Shown in pieces: positions 10,903-20,419 of a DNA stretch of 64,000 nucleotides. The notes beneath the pieces are model-generated. The model was not told where the DNA came from. It was given only the letters and a program-made list of their open reading frames with translations, and made no database searches. The stretch is from NCBI GenBank assembly GCA_964035575.1, contig OZ037851.1:620001-684000 (forward strand), written 5' to 3'. Position numbers and translations under genes: made by a program. The stretch is from Rhynchopus sp. YZ270_cl-10 (taxonomy: Eukaryota > Euglenozoa > Diplonemea > Diplonemida > Diplonemidae). Within the stretch, counting starts at the first letter, position 1. Each line of letters begins with the position of its first letter.

Positions 10903-11577
10903 TTATTTTTGTTTGTTTTGATAAATTGTTGTAGTGTAGTTGCCTCGGGTTGCGTTGACCACAGTTTTGTGCAATCTCCACATAAGTTCACGAATTTTTA
11001 AAAGGCATTCAATATCATACCTCGGTGAAACCCGTATTGACGCATTGTCGTGAGAATGAAGTTGTACTGCAGTTGACGGGGTTTGCGTTTGACTGGACCT
11101 AACGAAGAAGGCAAGCCGTCCTAATAAGAGCGCATGCCTGACTGACAATACCGCCGCCCCCAGGAGCGACTCTGTCTGCGCCTCAGCCTCCGTTGCCGCT
11201 GTGAAGAGCATTGCAATGAGAAATCCGTTGCACAGCGCGCAGAGCACCGCCTCCACCATATTCTCGGTCACAGACGCAAACTCTGACAACCCTTGCGTCC
11301 ACATCCTCAACCCAATCTCACATGTAAACAACACTGTCAGTATCACCTCAAACGCCTTATACCACCCTTGCACCATAAAGTCCTTCGACACCACCCCCAC
11401 CAGCACCATGCACGCAGCTGTCGCAACACAAGATAAATACACCACCCTCGCCGTATAGCTGAACCGTATTCTAACCAGCAAATCTCTCACCCCAACCTGC
11501 ACGTCGCCGCTCACCCGAGGGGAGGAAGGAGGAGAAGAAGAGGCATGTGTCCCACACGAAACATCCTTAGCAGACAT
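10903..11577 (-). CDS. Voltage-sensor-like four-helix membrane protein with repeat-derived C-terminus, 224 aa
   Basis: Four hydrophobic segments resemble an isolated voltage-sensor domain: S1 about 43-64, S2 about 75-94 (FEVILTVLFTCEIGLRMW, with acidic Glu77 and Glu87), S3 about 107-128 (ENMVEAVLCALCNGFLIAM) and S4 about 143-161 with Arg147, His148, Arg154 and Arg160. No pore domain follows. The S4 charges are sparse for a real sensor, so the function (channel, proton pore or sensor relic) is open. Residues 200-224, the stop codon included, are encoded by a family-B short repeat (10916-10981), so the natural C-terminus has been replaced or extended by the repeat. The pyrimidine tract upstream runs into the ATG without an intervening AG, so the start is less certain than for its neighbours. 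Confidence 0.62.
   Translation of the reverse strand: MSAKDVSCGTHASSSPPSSPRVSGDVQVGVRDLLVRIRFSYTARVVYLSCVATAACMVLVGVVSKDFMVQGWYKAFEVILTVLFTCEIGLRMWTQGLSEFASVTENMVEAVLCALCNGFLIAMLFTAATEAEAQTESLLGAAVLSVRHALLLGRLAFFVRSSQTQTPSTAVQLHSHDNASIRVSPRYDIECLLKIRELMWRLHKTVVNATRGNYTTTIYQNKQK
10916..10981 (-). repeat. Family B short interspersed repeat, exonised
   Basis: About 66 bp. Read with its A-rich end last, it starts GTGGAGATTGCAC and ends CAACAATTTATCAAAA. It supplies codons 200-224 and the stop of the voltage-sensor-like gene. The family has no visible coding capacity and looks SINE-like. Confidence 0.8.
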
Positions 11578-11684
11578 AAAGGAGAAATGGAGAAAGGGAA
11601 AAGAACAATGTGTTGTGTATAGTGCGGGGGAGAGAGTGCGCACCTATGGGGGAAGGTTTGGTTTCTTTTGTTTGTTTTGTATTG

Positions 11685-11823
11685 TCCACCTGATTTTTAC
11701 CCCGCGTATAGGTGTGTATAGCGCGTAAAGGCGCGTAAAGGCTGGGGAAAATGGGTGGGGTTTGGCCTATACGGGCCTATACGGGCCTTTACGCGCCGCT
11801 TCGCGGGGTAAAAATCAGGTGGA
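11685..11823. mobile_element. 139-bp MITE with TIRs and 8-bp target duplication
   Basis: Terminal inverted repeats TCCACCTGATTTTTACCCCG and its complement, 22 bp with no mismatch. They are flanked by TTGTATTG (11677-11684) and TTGTATTT (11824-11831), an 8-bp duplication with one difference, typical of hAT. The inside carries GCGTAAAGG and GGCCTATAC subterminal repeats. It lies about 100 bp upstream of the voltage-sensor-like gene. Confidence 0.85.
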
Positions 11824-12172
11824 TTGTATTTCACTGCAGTAACTTTGTAAGTTCAGAGGTGCGTTTCTTTGAGATAGCACCTAATAGGGGTGTGAAAAAG
11901 GGGCAGAAAAGAGAGTGGGGGGATGGGGGATGGGAGATGGGGGATGAGGGGGTATTTCAATTTGTAAAAAGAATATTATTCAAAAGCGAAAGGCGGTAAG
12001 ATGACGAGGTGAGGAACTTTGGTGTTCAGTCACCTATCAAAAAAGCAATAATCGAAAAGAGCACAAAAAATGCCAATGCGAAATATTTAAAAAAAAAAAA
12101 AAAGGGGTAAATTGCGATACGTATACTTTTTTCTCGTTTGCGATCACCACAAAAGTGTACGTATTGCACCAT

Positions 12173-12289
12173 ACAATGCAACGAGGCTGGCTCAGGCGTG
12201 GCGTGATTGGAAGTATTAGTACGCCTCAGTCACGCCTCAGATAGGTTTTCGATGCCTATTTTCAGGCGTAGTCGGCCTCGTTGCATTGC
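12173..12289. mobile_element. Palindromic MITE (short form)
   Basis: Fold-back element with ends ACAATGCAACGAGGC and GCCTCGTTGCATTG and inner CAGGCGTGGC / CACGCCTCAG arms. It is 28 bp shorter than the 24537 and 35603 copies because one GGCTGA-type segment is single. Outside the ends, TGCACCAT and ATGGTGC extend the inverted repeat. Confidence 0.8.
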
Positions 12290-12824
12290 ATGGTGCTATC
12301 GGGAAAAGGTGTGCGTGTTATCGCGAACAAAAACAAAAAACAAATAAAGAAAGAAAGACCCAGACAACCATCATGGTGGGGAGCGTCTTTGGCAGCAGTC
12401 TCCGAATCTGATTCGTTGTCTGGGGTAATTTTTTTTTCTTTCTTTTTTTTTTTTTTTTGGAAAGAAAAACTTGAAAAATGAAGTAGTAATGTCTCACACG
12501 AGATCATCCAAATCATCCAGCTCTCTCTCTCTCCCTTCCCTCGTGTATGCGTTTATGTGTCCTTCTTCAAGGACCATTTTTTGTTTCCTCTCCCGTCAGT
12601 TTTACAGTCAACTTTGGTTGTCAGTTAACAGACACAGAGGTGGGGAGAGGGGTCACGGAGGAGAACAAAGAAAACTCCGAGAACATCCCCCTCATATTTA
12701 TTTCTCCCTTTTTTTTCGACAATCACACTGCAGGATCTGTACTCAACGCCCGAAAGGCTATTGTACATCCAAGATGTCACATTGTCCTCAAACTCAGAAT
12801 TTCCCCCCCATCATTTCTATCCCA

Positions 12825-14294
12825 TTAACAGACCCCGGTGGTCCGCTTTGCCTTGAGTCGATGAACTGCGGATACTCCTAGTTGAAGGGTGTGCCACAGC
12901 TTGGCGGGTGAGTGGTCGTGGCTGTGGTGGTCGGGTTCCACAGAGAGAAGAGGTGACTGAGGGTGGTGTTCGAAGTAGTGGAAACACTCATTGATGTCGT
13001 CCATCAGTGCTTCTGCGAGATCGCAGGAAAAGTTCTCCTTTACAACGACCCTCATGATGCAAAGTTCATGTGCCCCCTTTGGACAGCGGTATGCAGGGAC
13101 AATCCAGCCTTTGTTCTTCAGTTTATCCTGCAAATCAAAGACACTACAAGACTTCTGCGTTTCCTCTGTGAACGCCCATGAAACGCAAGGGATATGCGCT
13201 TTGTCTACGATGATGACCTTCCCGGTTGCAAGCAGCTTTTCGCGGAAGAACGCCGCATTTTTCATGCAATTCTCCATAATTTTTTTGTACCCCGCCTGCC
13301 CCAACCGCAGGAACTGATAGTACTGCGCCACGATGTTCGCACTGCTCTTCGAGAAGTTTAGGGTAAAGCTTTCCTGGTCACCACCGAGGTAGTTCACACT
13401 GAAGACGAGGTCTGGGTGTAGATCCACCTTTTCCCTGAACAGCACCCAACCGATTCCTGCGTAAACTAATCCATATTTATGCCCCGAGACGTTAATCGAC
13501 TTTACACCAGGCAGACGAAAATCCCACTCCAGCTCTGGGGTAACGAATGGCGCGACAAACCCCCCCGATGCCGCATCGACATGAATCGGAACTGCCCATC
13601 CGTTCTCCTCATTGATCTTCTGCACAACATCGTGAATGCCTTTTACATCCTCATACTCCCCATTGAACGTTGACCCTAGGATGGGGCACACCCCAATGGT
13701 ATTTTCATCTACCAACGGACCAACCTTTTCTGGGGTAAGCACAAGACAGGTAGGACTCAACTCTGCTTCTCTTGCCTCGATTTCAAAGTATTTGCACGCC
13801 TTATGCCAACAAACCTGCACATTTCCTCCAAAAACGATGTTCGGGTTGTCAGTAGAAAGCCCTTTAGATTTACGCTGCTCCTTCCAACGCCATTTCATTG
13901 CGAGGGTCGCAAGCATGATAGCCTCGCTTGAACCGATGCAAGCAGTGCCCACCCCAGTCTCCTTCTCTGCCAACGGTGCACGGTAAAGACGGGCAAGCAT
14001 ATTGACACAACGCTGCTGCATCGTGTACGTTATTGGGTATTCATCGATGTCAATGAAGTTCTTTCGTCCTGCATCGCGCATCAGCTCCTCGCACTCAGGC
14101 TCCATATACGTCGTAACAAACGACGCCAGGTTCTGCCGCGGGTTTCCATCCAAAATCATCTCATCCTTGATCATCTGCGACACCACCTCCTTAGGAAGGA
14201 AGTTCTTTGGCAGTTCAAACTTTGGAATAGTCTGCGTCATCGCCTTCGAAGCATACGGATAGTAGTCGCAGTCGTTCTCATCATTGGTTTTCAT
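12825..14294 (-). CDS. GAD: Glutamate decarboxylase (PLP-dependent, group II), 489 aa
   Basis: Predicted to convert glutamate to GABA and CO2. The PLP lysine motif INVSGHKYGL puts the Schiff-base Lys at 273, and HVDAASGGF (238-246) gives the pyridine-nitrogen Asp240. GTACIGSSEAIMLATLAMK (116-134) is the cofactor phosphate region, and NFSKSSANIVAQYYQFLRLG (313-332) is typical of bacterial GadB and plant GAD. The length is normal (about 465-500 aa). The tail after residue 450 is His-rich, then amphipathic and basic (KLWHTLQLGVSAVHRLKAKR); in plant enzymes a tail with a Trp and basic residues binds calmodulin, so similar control is possible but unproven. It is a single exon. An AG lies 16 bases upstream of the ATG after a CT-rich tract. 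It is the best-supported enzyme in the window. Confidence 0.95.
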   Translation of the reverse strand: MKTNDENDCDYYPYASKAMTQTIPKFELPKNFLPKEVVSQMIKDEMILDGNPRQNLASFVTTYMEPECEELMRDAGRKNFIDIDEYPITYTMQQRCVNMLARLYRAPLAEKETGVGTACIGSSEAIMLATLAMKWRWKEQRKSKGLSTDNPNIVFGGNVQVCWHKACKYFEIEAREAELSPTCLVLTPEKVGPLVDENTIGVCPILGSTFNGEYEDVKGIHDVVQKINEENGWAVPIHVDAASGGFVAPFVTPELEWDFRLPGVKSINVSGHKYGLVYAGIGWVLFREKVDLHPDLVFSVNYLGGDQESFTLNFSKSSANIVAQYYQFLRLGQAGYKKIMENCMKNAAFFREKLLATGKVIIVDKAHIPCVSWAFTEETQKSCSVFDLQDKLKNKGWIVPAYRCPKGAHELCIMRVVVKENFSCDLAEALMDDINECFHYFEHHPQSPLLSVEPDHHSHDHSPAKLWHTLQLGVSAVHRLKAKRTTGVC

Positions 14295-14411
14295 TTTTTT
14301 TTTTTTTTGTCTAAAATCTTGGAAAAGGGGGTGGTGAAGTAGTAGAAGAAAAAAAAATCAATATCTTAGCTGCTTGGACCAAGAAAACATTGAAAAGTAA
14401 GTTAAAAGTGA

Positions 14412-14495
14412 AAATTTGAGCCAAATTGATAGACTACTATCACTCTAGCAGCCACGGTTTTTCTTCACAGGATCTTTAAATTTGAGCCAAATTGA
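14412..14495. repeat. 48-bp segment between 18-bp direct repeats
   Basis: AAATTTGAGCCAAATTGA occurs at 14412-14429 and again at 14478-14495 with no mismatch. The 48 bases between could be an insertion with a long target duplication, or a chance duplication. Confidence 0.55.
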
Positions 14496-15185
14496 AAAAA
14501 AAAAAGTTGATAAGATGACCCTCAGCCGGTGGTTTTAGTTACCTTTGATCACATCCGTTTATCGCAGCATCAGCGTGGGTTTCCATAAGCTGGAAAATCG
14601 ACAAAAAAAAAGCGCTGAGAAGGGGGGGTTGAAGAAAGCTACCCGAGGTCGTCTTGTAGTCGTTTGTAAGTTGTAGCGCTTTACATTCAATCGGTGTTGT
14701 GTATTATGTGGGAGTAAGGGTACGTGAGCAAAGCATGAGTGGGTTGAGAAGGGGTGGAGGGAGGGGGGCAATCTTATTGTTGTGTAACGCCAATTTTAAA
14801 AGGGAGGGGTTTTTTAAAAGGGGGGGTTGGAATGCAATATCTTCATTCCATCCTTATTTACGAAGGCAAATACAGGCGTTTTGTCAGCCTATATATTACC
14901 TATTAAAAGAAAGAAAAGGGGATTCAGGATGGACCTGAACCTCACCTTAAAAGAACATCCCCTCAATATTCGGGCAGGGTAAAGAGCACAGTGTCATGTT
15001 AATTTTCGATTTTTTGGTGCCCTTTTTTTTGCAGAAAAAGCTTCTATTAGCAAGGTTGTAGAGAGAGGTAAAAAAAAAAATCGACGGAAGTTGATGCAGT
15101 ACATTAGGCAATTCAAAAACCGTGGTTTGTTAATTAATGCTAACTTTTTTTTTTATTATAACATGGGTTTTTCCCCCCAGCCCGA

Positions 15186-16262
15186 TCAGTTGTCCTTCTC
15201 TTCCTGCTCCTTTTGCTGCTTCTCTTGGGCCTGTTTTTTGAATTATTTTTTTTTGAACTAAATTTTGTAATATCGTAGACGGATCGATACCGTAGACTAA
15301 TTGAACGGAATTTGATACGCAAATTTGGTTTAGTTTTTGCAGTTGTATTAATACACGGCACCGTTAGTATAGAGTGATGTAAAGGGGTTTGCTTCGGAGC
15401 CAGACAGGCTGATATACACAATACACTACATGCTTTTTTGTGGTGTCAAAAATCGCGTAAGTAACCTGCCAGAGCTTGATGACGGCATTTTGGTGTGTTC
15501 AAATACACCAAAAGACACAGCAGCCACCACGGATAGGTGGGGGTCTTGTGTAACCCAATAATGCCCTTTCTTTTGTAAGAGAGCGAAATCATACCTGCTT
15601 GTACACATCCACGAAGAACTTGTCGAAGGCAAAGAGAGAGATTTTGTAGATCTCAGCTGCCTTCTTGAGAATGTCCTTGATCGCCTCTTCGCCTGCACTC
15701 ACGGGCATGAACTGGTCCATGTGCATGATCACGACGCTGTTGCCGTCGGTCTTGTCGCTCGCTTCTTGTGTGGAGACCTTGCAGAAACGGTATTTCTGTT
15801 TTGATGTATTTATGTATGAGATCTGCATAAGGTTTAATGTCCACTTATCTCAAAACAACTAAATAAAGAAAAGGGTGCCAAGATGCACCTCTCCCTGAGC
15901 ATAGTAGTAGTGTATGATGTTCTACTAAATAACTCATGATTTTACAAAAGGCATACCTGGTTCCAGGTGTTCAGAATGGGCATGTCACCGAGGTCTGTGT
16001 GCGGGGAGTTCCAGGCTGCGCGGATGAGGAGTGTGTCGTGGTCGCTCCAGGCCATGTCCATGATCTTGTCCTCGCCGTTCTCCTCCTTCACTGTCACGAA
16101 GACGCTGCCGTTGTCGCGCTCTGTTGTATCGTAGCCGAGGTCCTTCAGGTACTTCCCGAGCGACGCACGGTCGAGGGTCGCCACCTTGCGTGGCATCACC
16201 GGGATCTTGAGGTCCGCTGTGGCAACGTGCGCCAGCAGCATAACAGCGCAGACCCACTTCAT
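15186..16262 (-). CDS. Secreted YbjN-like protein, spliced (three exons), 183 aa
   Basis: Exons on the minus strand are 16262-15957 (102 codons), 15795-15595 (67 codons) and 15230-15186 (14 codons plus stop). Both introns (161 and 364 bases) are phase 0, begin CAG/GTATG and end AACAG or ACAG. Joined, the protein starts with a signal peptide (MKWVCAVMLLAHVATA, cleavage near 16-17). It continues with a YbjN/type-III-chaperone-like fold: SLGKYLKDLGYDTTERDNG, the Trp-Asn joint LNTWNQ/KYRFCKV that falls exactly on intron 1, then a hydrophobic strand and an FAFDKFF helix. The short last exon encodes a Gln/Glu/Lys tail (AQEKQQKEQEEKDN). YbjN proteins are mostly bacterial, so a secreted spliced eukaryotic form is notable. 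It is the only clearly intron-bearing gene here. Function unknown. Confidence 0.8.
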
Positions 16263-16354
16263 TGTGTAGTGTTTGGTGTGTGTGTGTTTTGTGTCTGGAA
16301 TTTTGACATTTTTAGATAATTAGGAGACATTTTTGGATAATTAGGGGGAGAAAA

Positions 16355-17250
16355 AAATGCTCGCGCACCACGCGCTCAACTCATCGAGGCCGAACAAAGA
16401 TTTGCACCGGAAGGGACGGGTGTGCAGGCACACCAAAAGGCGAGAAAGGGGGAGATGCTGTGCCTGCTGCGAATCCTAGGAGATTGCCACCTGGACAATA
16501 CGGCAGGGTCACCTAAAACCGGCATCCAGCCTACAATACACCAAAACGACTTTAGCATGGGCTCACCGGAAGGGACACTGGAGTCATCTTCGGCGGTGCT
16601 CAGGGAATCCTGATGGTGACCTCCTCGTCAGGGACATGAATAAAGCTGTATATCCGCACCAAACCAGAAACTGCTCAAGAGAGAAACGACGACCACCTTC
16701 ACCCCTCGATAACCGTTGGCAAGCATGAGCTCGTAGACAAGCACTTCTTCAGAGCTGCTTGATGGCGGATTGCTGCAGCGTGTGTGTCAGGGGCCGTGGC
16801 GTTGGGAGAGCTACGCTGATCCCGAGGTGAAGGAGTGGGCTCTCGATCTGCTGCACATCCAGTCTTCGACAACTGGATGTGACAGCATTTTCAGCTGTGG
16901 GGACAGCGCCCTCCACAAGAAACAGGTCGGCGTTGTCCGCTGAAAACACGGCACTGCGTGTGTTCCACAAATGCAACCAAGACGTAACCGGGCAGTAAAA
17001 AAGAGGCAAATGGCTGAGACATGGGTTTCCAAGCGTGAAGAGAATTGTACAAAATCAATATGCCGGAAACCTCCCTCGATTAGACAAGAAACCTCCACGA
17101 GGCGTCAGAGGAAGAGCAGAGAACTTCGGCATGTTGCAGGAGGCTGAGATGCGACGGTGAAAGGGTTCGAGGTGTGTGGCCTGGCTATGGGCAGTATGAC
17201 ATGTGGTGCGTGCGGACACGGAGAAGGCGATGGTCAATAAAATGCTTCAC
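16355..17250 (+). pseudogene. Decayed hAT-type transposase
   Basis: A GC-rich stretch on the strand opposite to all host genes. Conceptual translation around 16790-16945 gives YADPEVKEWALDLLHIQSS and then IFSCGDSALHKK, which matches the C-terminal hAT dimerisation region. A typical hAT end (SALSAENTALRVFHKCNQ) follows in another frame at 16930-16990, so at least one frameshift and several stops interrupt it. The part before 16750 is coding-like in composition, but I could not match it to a domain. The stretch 17000-17250 is probably 3' flank. No terminal repeats were found, so the element is truncated or too diverged. It could be the source family for some hAT-like non-autonomous elements in the window. 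Confidence 0.65.
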
Positions 17251-17631
17251 AACGCACCGCTTGGGCGCAAAGCGATCACGAACAATGGGGGGACTTTATT
17301 TCTCTTATTTCAGCCCTTTCCCCTCCCTTACGAGGTACACACGACAACAATACACAAAAGAGAACACTGAACAGGTGACATACACCTTGGAGAGCATGCA
17401 CCAAATGAACAAAAACCCCCTCCCCTATTTTGGGAATATAAAAATGCTTGAGCAAAAGAACAAAATAAAAAAAAAATACTAAGTCTAGCTTCGGACTCAA
17501 GGTCGGGGGATACGTTGCGATAATGATCAACGAAATAAATAAAAAATAAAACGAATATTTTGTGGGTGTTCACAAAACAGAATGGATACGACACAAGACG
17601 TGGAACCCAGGGTTATATACATAAAAAAAAA

Positions 17632-17692
17632 TGACTTGAAATACAAAGCCCTCTCGTGACAGTGCACCTTGGGGGACCCCAACCATGCAGTC
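17632..17692 (+). repeat. Family A repeat, intermediate
   Basis: Keeps GACTTGAAATACAAAGCCCT through CCCCAACCATGCAGTC but lacks the terminal TTTCGTGGTTTACATC block. Confidence 0.68.
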
Positions 17693-18029
17693 ACCTGGCC
17701 ATTTTTTTTGCTTTGAAAAAATAAGATGGCCGAATCCCGAAAACTTCCCGGGGGGGGGAAAGCTATTTTTGAAGGTGTGAAGGAGCTGATCTGTAGTGGA
17801 CAAGGAAAACTTGAAAGGGAAAAGAAAGAAGAGGGTGATCGCTATTACCCCTTCGCCTCTTTGTCAGATTCAGTTGCATGAGGAGACCTTCAAAGAAAAA
17901 ACAAAAAATGGGGAGGGGGAAAAAACTGATGGGACCTGATTGAAATCCAAAATTTGTAGAAAAGTCATCACAAAAGAAATTTTGTAAAACAAAATCCGGT
18001 GATAATCCCGCTCGTATTTTTTATATTTG

Positions 18030-18093
18030 TTTGATAAATTGTTGGAGTAGTGTAGTTGCCTCGGTTGTGTTGCCACAGTTGTGCAATCTTCAC
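18030..18093 (-). repeat. Family B repeat
   Basis: Near full-length copy (GATAAATTGTTGGAGTAGTG ... TTGTGCAATCTTCAC on the plus strand). Confidence 0.75.
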
Positions 18094-18417
18094 TGTCCAT
18101 ATTTTTTTAAAAAAAATACAAAGTCTTTTTGCAACATGGTTTCGTACAATTTCACGCTTTTCAATTCACGATAATTGATACAAAAAGAAAAAGGAAACGT
18201 TTGTGAGATGAACCGAAGCCTCTCATGCTTAGCGCATCTAAAAGGAACCTGAAATTACGATACGATTACTTACCTTTGATGATAAAAAAATATTCTAAAA
18301 AAGCACTTAAAAGACACACCCTTTCGGTTCAGGAGAACAGAAAGGATGATACATGGTTTGGTGTGTACACAATCTTTAAAAACGAAGGTGATTCGCAACA
18401 TAAAGCGAAAAAACACA

Positions 18418-18503
18418 CAGTGCTTAGTCACCTACAGACGTCCAGATAACATTAGTGGGGCAGTGCTTAGTCACCTACAGACGTCCAGATAACATTGGTG
18501 GGG
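18418..18503. repeat. 43-bp tandem duplication
   Basis: Two units starting CAGTGCTTAGTCACC with one mismatch (ATTAGTGGGG / ATTGGTGGGG). The unit includes a family-D right arm. Confidence 0.85.
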
Positions 18504-18680
18504 TAAAACCCCTCCAATTATTTTTTCGAGCCCTCAAAGCCATCAATCTTTTGACTCCCATCAACGATTGTTGGACCGTCTGTAATACAAGGGGAATGTG
18601 CTGGGGACGCCAATGTCTCGACGGACGCAGACTTCCAGAAGCACAGTGGGGAAGGGGTTTCGTCATTGACGATATTTTAT

Positions 18681-18809
18681 TTGTCGGTCTAATTAGAGTT
18701 TTTGGATGTTATTAGAATACAATGAAATTATTATATTAGAGGTTTGGTGATGATTATTAATTAATAATCTACATGATTAGACTCTAATTGACTCTAATTG
18801 GACCGACAA
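18681..18809. mobile_element. 129-bp TIR element
   Basis: Ends TTGTCGGTCTAATTAGAGT and its near-complement ACTCTAATTGGACCGACAA, A/T-rich centre. No clear target duplication. Confidence 0.65.
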
Positions 18810-19219
18810 CCTGGGCATTTACAAAAAAAGAAGAAAATAAAAAAAGAGAGAAGTTGCCAATGCAAACTCACCAGATTTCGGCGTCCTCTTCAGAGGCTTC
18901 AAATAACAAAAAAGGGGTGGAAAAAGCCATTTTTTTCCTTTTGCATGCAATCTCCATTTTCCCCCCCTCTTTTTGTGAGTTTCTGGAAAGATGCTATCAT
19001 TGAGCACGTTGCAACACACCTACAAAACAAAAACCAAAAAATACCACACAACACATTAATTTCACTCTGAACACCAACTAGCAAAATGCAAAAAAATTCC
19101 TTAAAAAGAAAGCTTTTTTTTTTGCCCTCTTTTGATTTTGGATGATTCTTCTCCTTTATTTTTATCAAACCAATTACCCAATGGTCTCAAAATGGCAATA
19201 CCATCACAAAAAAAACGGC

Positions 19220-20419
19220 TTACTTCGAGAGCAGGGGAGAGTTCTCCTCTTCAACGTGGGTTTCCTCCCAGTGGGCGAGCTTTTCCATGAAGGGTGCGTA
19301 GACTACCATTGCCCCACCGAGGATGAGGCTCATTCCCCAGAATCCAAAGAGCGAGGAGATGTAGCTTCCAATGATGGGCCCTGCGATGAACCCCCCCTGG
19401 ATAGCCATGGTCGAGAAGGAGTGTACTGCGGTGGAGCCTTTGTGTCTGGCGTCTGCCAGCTGTGCGTTCAGCGACGGTGTCATCCCATCAATCAACCCCA
19501 TCCCCACCCCAAGCCCAACAAACGATATTTTGTTAATCACCGCCGTCTTCGGCCCCATCATAAAGAACAGCCCCTGAGTGACCAACCCCAATGCGATCAC
19601 CTTGCTTTTACGCAGACCCAACTTTGAATGCAAAATGTTCACTCCGGTCATTGAGGCAGAGATGGAGGGGATGGTAGTCCAAAGATACATCAGACCGACA
19701 TCAGACACCGAAAGCCCTAGGTGTGCAAACCCGTATGATCCAAAGGTAGCTTCGAGCGCACTGATTCCTGCGTTGGCGATGAAGAGGGCCCCCATGGAAC
19801 GGCGGACGTGGCCGTCTCTCATAAACTCCCAAAGCTTCAAGGGGCCGCTGTTCACAACATCCTCATCAAGCTGGGGCAGATCCATATGTGTGAGGACATG
19901 AAACGCACCTCCCACGCTGATCAGCAGCAACACCGTCATCGAAACAAACGGCAGCGCCGGGTGAAGCGAGAACAGCCCACCCCCAACCGGCGGCCCCAAC
20001 ACCACCCCCGCAAGAATCCCTCCTGTCGAAATGCCGAAGGCCTTGACACGCTCACTCTCATTTCCACGAAAGCTTCTTTGCACTAACGCATTCGAGGCAG
20101 GAAGGATGGCAGCTGCAGCCAGACCTTGAATGGCTCTTGCAGCAAACCACGTATCATAATCAACATGAAATGCAAAAGCAAGCGTCGCAAACACATCAGC
20201 AAGCAGTCCTACAATAAGCAGCTGGATAGGATGGCTGTCAATGATCCTTGAGAACAAAGGTGCGGCAATAATTTGGACAATAGCTTTGATGGAGAACAAA
20301 AACCCTGTGGCGACGTCTGAATACCCAAGAATAGGGAACAGTGGAATGATAGAAGTCATGAGCAGATAGTCACAAAAGTTCGACAAAAATGCCGTCATCA
20401 GAGCAGCATGGTGATGCAT
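19220..20419 (-). CDS. SLC18/VMAT-like major facilitator transporter, 399 aa
   Basis: Twelve-helix MFS protein closest in pattern to vesicular amine/acetylcholine transporters. Helix 1 has NFCDYLLMTSIIPLFP, with Asp17 at the place of the substrate-binding Asp of VMAT helix 1. GFLFSIKAIVQIIAAPL and the IID segment follow as in SLC18 helix 2 and loop 2-3. ARAIQGLAAA (94-103), the GILAGVVLGPPVGG antiporter motif C and FIAGPIIGSYI in the second half are also present. The C-terminus ENSPLLSK looks like an acidic dileucine sorting signal, suggesting an endosomal or lysosome-related membrane. It is shorter than animal VMATs because the first lumenal loop is nearly absent. Candidate acceptor AGs lie 28 and 60 bases upstream, the latter after a long C/T run. 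The substrate cannot be told from sequence. Confidence 0.88.
   Translation of the reverse strand: MHHHAALMTAFLSNFCDYLLMTSIIPLFPILGYSDVATGFLFSIKAIVQIIAAPLFSRIIDSHPIQLLIVGLLADVFATLAFAFHVDYDTWFAARAIQGLAAAAILPASNALVQRSFRGNESERVKAFGISTGGILAGVVLGPPVGGGLFSLHPALPFVSMTVLLLISVGGAFHVLTHMDLPQLDEDVVNSGPLKLWEFMRDGHVRRSMGALFIANAGISALEATFGSYGFAHLGLSVSDVGLMYLWTTIPSISASMTGVNILHSKLGLRKSKVIALGLVTQGLFFMMGPKTAVINKISFVGLGVGMGLIDGMTPSLNAQLADARHKGSTAVHSFSTMAIQGGFIAGPIIGSYISSLFGFWGMSLILGGAMVVYAPFMEKLAHWEETHVEEENSPLLSK

Larger units (their letters stand above)
17251..19219. other. Gene-free spacer
   Basis: Holds a family-A copy (17632-17692), a family-B copy (18030-18093), a D-type hairpin (about 18200-18240), a 43-bp tandem duplication (18418-18503) and a small TIR element (18681-18809). 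No gene recognised. Confidence 0.6.

Noticed and set aside
15350-15420. Possible tRNA gene (CACCGTTAGTATAGAGTGATG)
   Set aside because: No closing acceptor stem or T-arm; the segment lies inside intron 2 of the YbjN-like gene.
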